Positions 63,072 to 64,000 of a stretch of 64,000 bases of DNA are shown in pieces. This stretch comes from Paraescarpia echinospica (taxonomy: Eukaryota; Annelida; Polychaeta; Sabellida; Siboglinidae): NCBI GenBank assembly GCA_020002185.1, contig CM034532.1, positions 30,735,966 to 30,799,965 of the forward strand, given 5' to 3'. Position 1 is the stretch's first letter, and each line of letters opens with the position of its first letter. The notes under the pieces were generated by a model, which saw only the letters and a program-made list of their open reading frames with translations, had not been told where the DNA came from and ran no database searches. Both the position numbers and the translations under genes were made by a program.

Positions 63072-63917
63072 TTACGGCAGCGCCGACCATATTGAGGTCG
63101 TGTGATTCGTGTCTCGTACAATTGGAAAGAGTGTTGTTGTCGGTGGAGTATTGAAGCCAAGGCGTGGATAATATTCAGTGTTTGGTATGGGCGTACGCCA
63201 CAACCCAGTGATGGGGTCTTGACGAAGAAACGTCGTCACGAGGGTGTCGTCGTAGTCAATATCATCCGGGTCGTGGCTGGTGGATGCAGCTGGTGTTTGC
63301 GGTGGTGAAGTTGGAGTCGGTGGTCGTCGAGGTGAAGGATGGACCGTGCATGTCGGTCTATGAAAGAAACAACCACAATACGTGTACGCGTGTATAAACA
63401 AAGGGGGTGAAGCATGCATGAATACATGCATAAAAACAGGCTGTTGTTTAAACAAAGGATGAGAACCATGCATGCGTAAAAGCAGACTTACGTGTTGACA
63501 ACTGTTTAAACAAAAGGGTCATGCATGAAATAAACAACCACAACATGCATGCATGCGTAAAAGCAGACTTACGCGCTTACAACTGTGTAAACAAAGGGTG
63601 ATGAACGCGCATACGCATGCAAGCAGGTTTACGTGCTTACAACTGTTTAAACAAATGTACGCACGTGCACATGCATGCATGCATGCATGCATGCATAAAA
63701 GCAGTGTGTGAGGAGACGATGTTTTATCCATTGTGACATGCATGCATGCATGGCAGGCTTACAACTGTTTAAACAAAGGGTGACAATGCATGAACGCGCA
63801 CACGCATGCATGCATGCATGCATGCACGCACGCATGCACGCACGTATGCATGCATACATAAAAGCAGTCTTACCGATGTGTTGGCGTTCGATGAGTCGAT
63901 GATGTTGTGTTGTTCAT
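63072..63917 (-). CDS. GLW-motif gene of the second Polinton (two exons)
   Basis: Exon 1 is 63874-63917 (ATG AAC AAC, Thr/Ser-rich), ending cacatcg|gtaaga. Exon 2 is 63072-63357, after tttctttcatag. The phase fits, giving 109 residues. The C-terminal block ITGLWRTPIPNTEYYPRLGF matches NGLWKTQIPPTEFYQRDGF of the first element, and an acidic DPDDIDYDD precedes it as DSDDDD does there. The Pro/Thr-rich N-terminal half varies. The intron holds an array of splice-like repeats. No function known. Conservation of only the GLW block between two diverged elements suggests that part is under selection. Confidence 0.6.
63358..63873 (-). repeat. Intron array of splice-site-like units, second element
   Basis: On minus, units of 60-110 bp carry gtaag followed by tgcttttacgcatgcatg, then ccctttgtttaaacag and ttgt. 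They are less regular than in the first element but built from the same parts (catgcatg, tttaaacag|ttgtaag). Confidence 0.75.
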
Positions 63918-64000
63918 TGTGGCAAATCGATGAGACGTTGAGAAGCGATCAGGAGTGTTTGACTGGAAAATGGTGAATGAGCAATGAGCGCGCGTTCGCG

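Larger units (their letters stand above)
62173..64000. mobile_element. Terminus of a second Polinton of the same family (runs off the window)
   Basis: It begins AGTAGTATAGAGG, identical over 13 bp to both ends of the first element. The acctacttataaaaaa sub-repeats, ccacctagcggtgag, the promoter-like block, the hairpin and the GLW gene on minus follow. In gene order it corresponds to the right end of the first element, inverted. The six bases before it (cagtac) would be the target duplication, to be matched outside the window. Confidence 0.88.

Overview
The window is eukaryotic nuclear DNA, most likely from a marine invertebrate animal. It has low gene density and an AT-rich background packed with microsatellites, fold-back elements, LINE fragments, LTR-element debris and DNA-transposon ends. 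I see no ordinary host gene. The only dense coding block is one large integrated DNA-virus-like element of the Polinton/Maverick (adintovirus-like) class. A second element of the same family enters at the right edge.

Layout: 1-2440 is a fold-back structure whose arms are minisatellite arrays and whose core carries a scrap of a Polinton-type gene. 2440-10240 holds microsatellites, a 51-nt-arm hairpin, and two large imperfect palindromes (4.0-7.5 kb and 8.4-9.9 kb, the latter with a tRNA-like sequence in each arm). 10247-38206 is the Polinton, flanked by a 6-bp target duplication (CCTGCT) inside a pyrimidine-rich minisatellite. 38.2-47.2 kb holds microsatellites, LINE 3' fragments and a broken Ty3/gypsy-type element. 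47.2-57.6 kb is a nest: a LINE split by a 3.2-kb TTAA-flanked element, an LTR scrap, a second LINE copy split by a short retroposon, and a hAT-like MITE. 57.6-62.1 kb is sparse, with one degenerate repeated gene and a LINE tail. 62173 to the end is the terminus of the second Polinton.

Polinton gene order: inside the left terminal inverted repeat (TIR) come two tRNA-like sequences with Pol III boxes and T-run terminators. A tight plus-strand block follows: NADAR-type glycosidase, packaging ATPase, small hydrophobic protein, KKMALVDPR-motif protein, two tiny overlapping ORFs, integrase with chromodomain, membrane protein, penton-like minor capsid, basic core protein, double-jelly-roll major capsid protein and adenain-like protease. 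A converging minus-strand block reads RPA-like protein, four ATG-less ORFs that each begin exactly at a TGTAG|G splice-acceptor-like site, then protein-primed PolB. A plus-strand spliced gene with a conserved GLW motif lies near the right TIR, with an intron made of tandem splice-site-like repeats.

Two things stand out. The right 5.6 kb (N-terminal PolB through most of the right TIR) is present three times head to tail, so the 28-kb element would be about 16.7 kb as a single copy. PolB and the RPA-like gene carry frameshifts and stops while most of the capsid/packaging block is open, so the copy is decaying and could at most act by borrowing polymerase from relatives. The precise host species cannot be told from the sequence.
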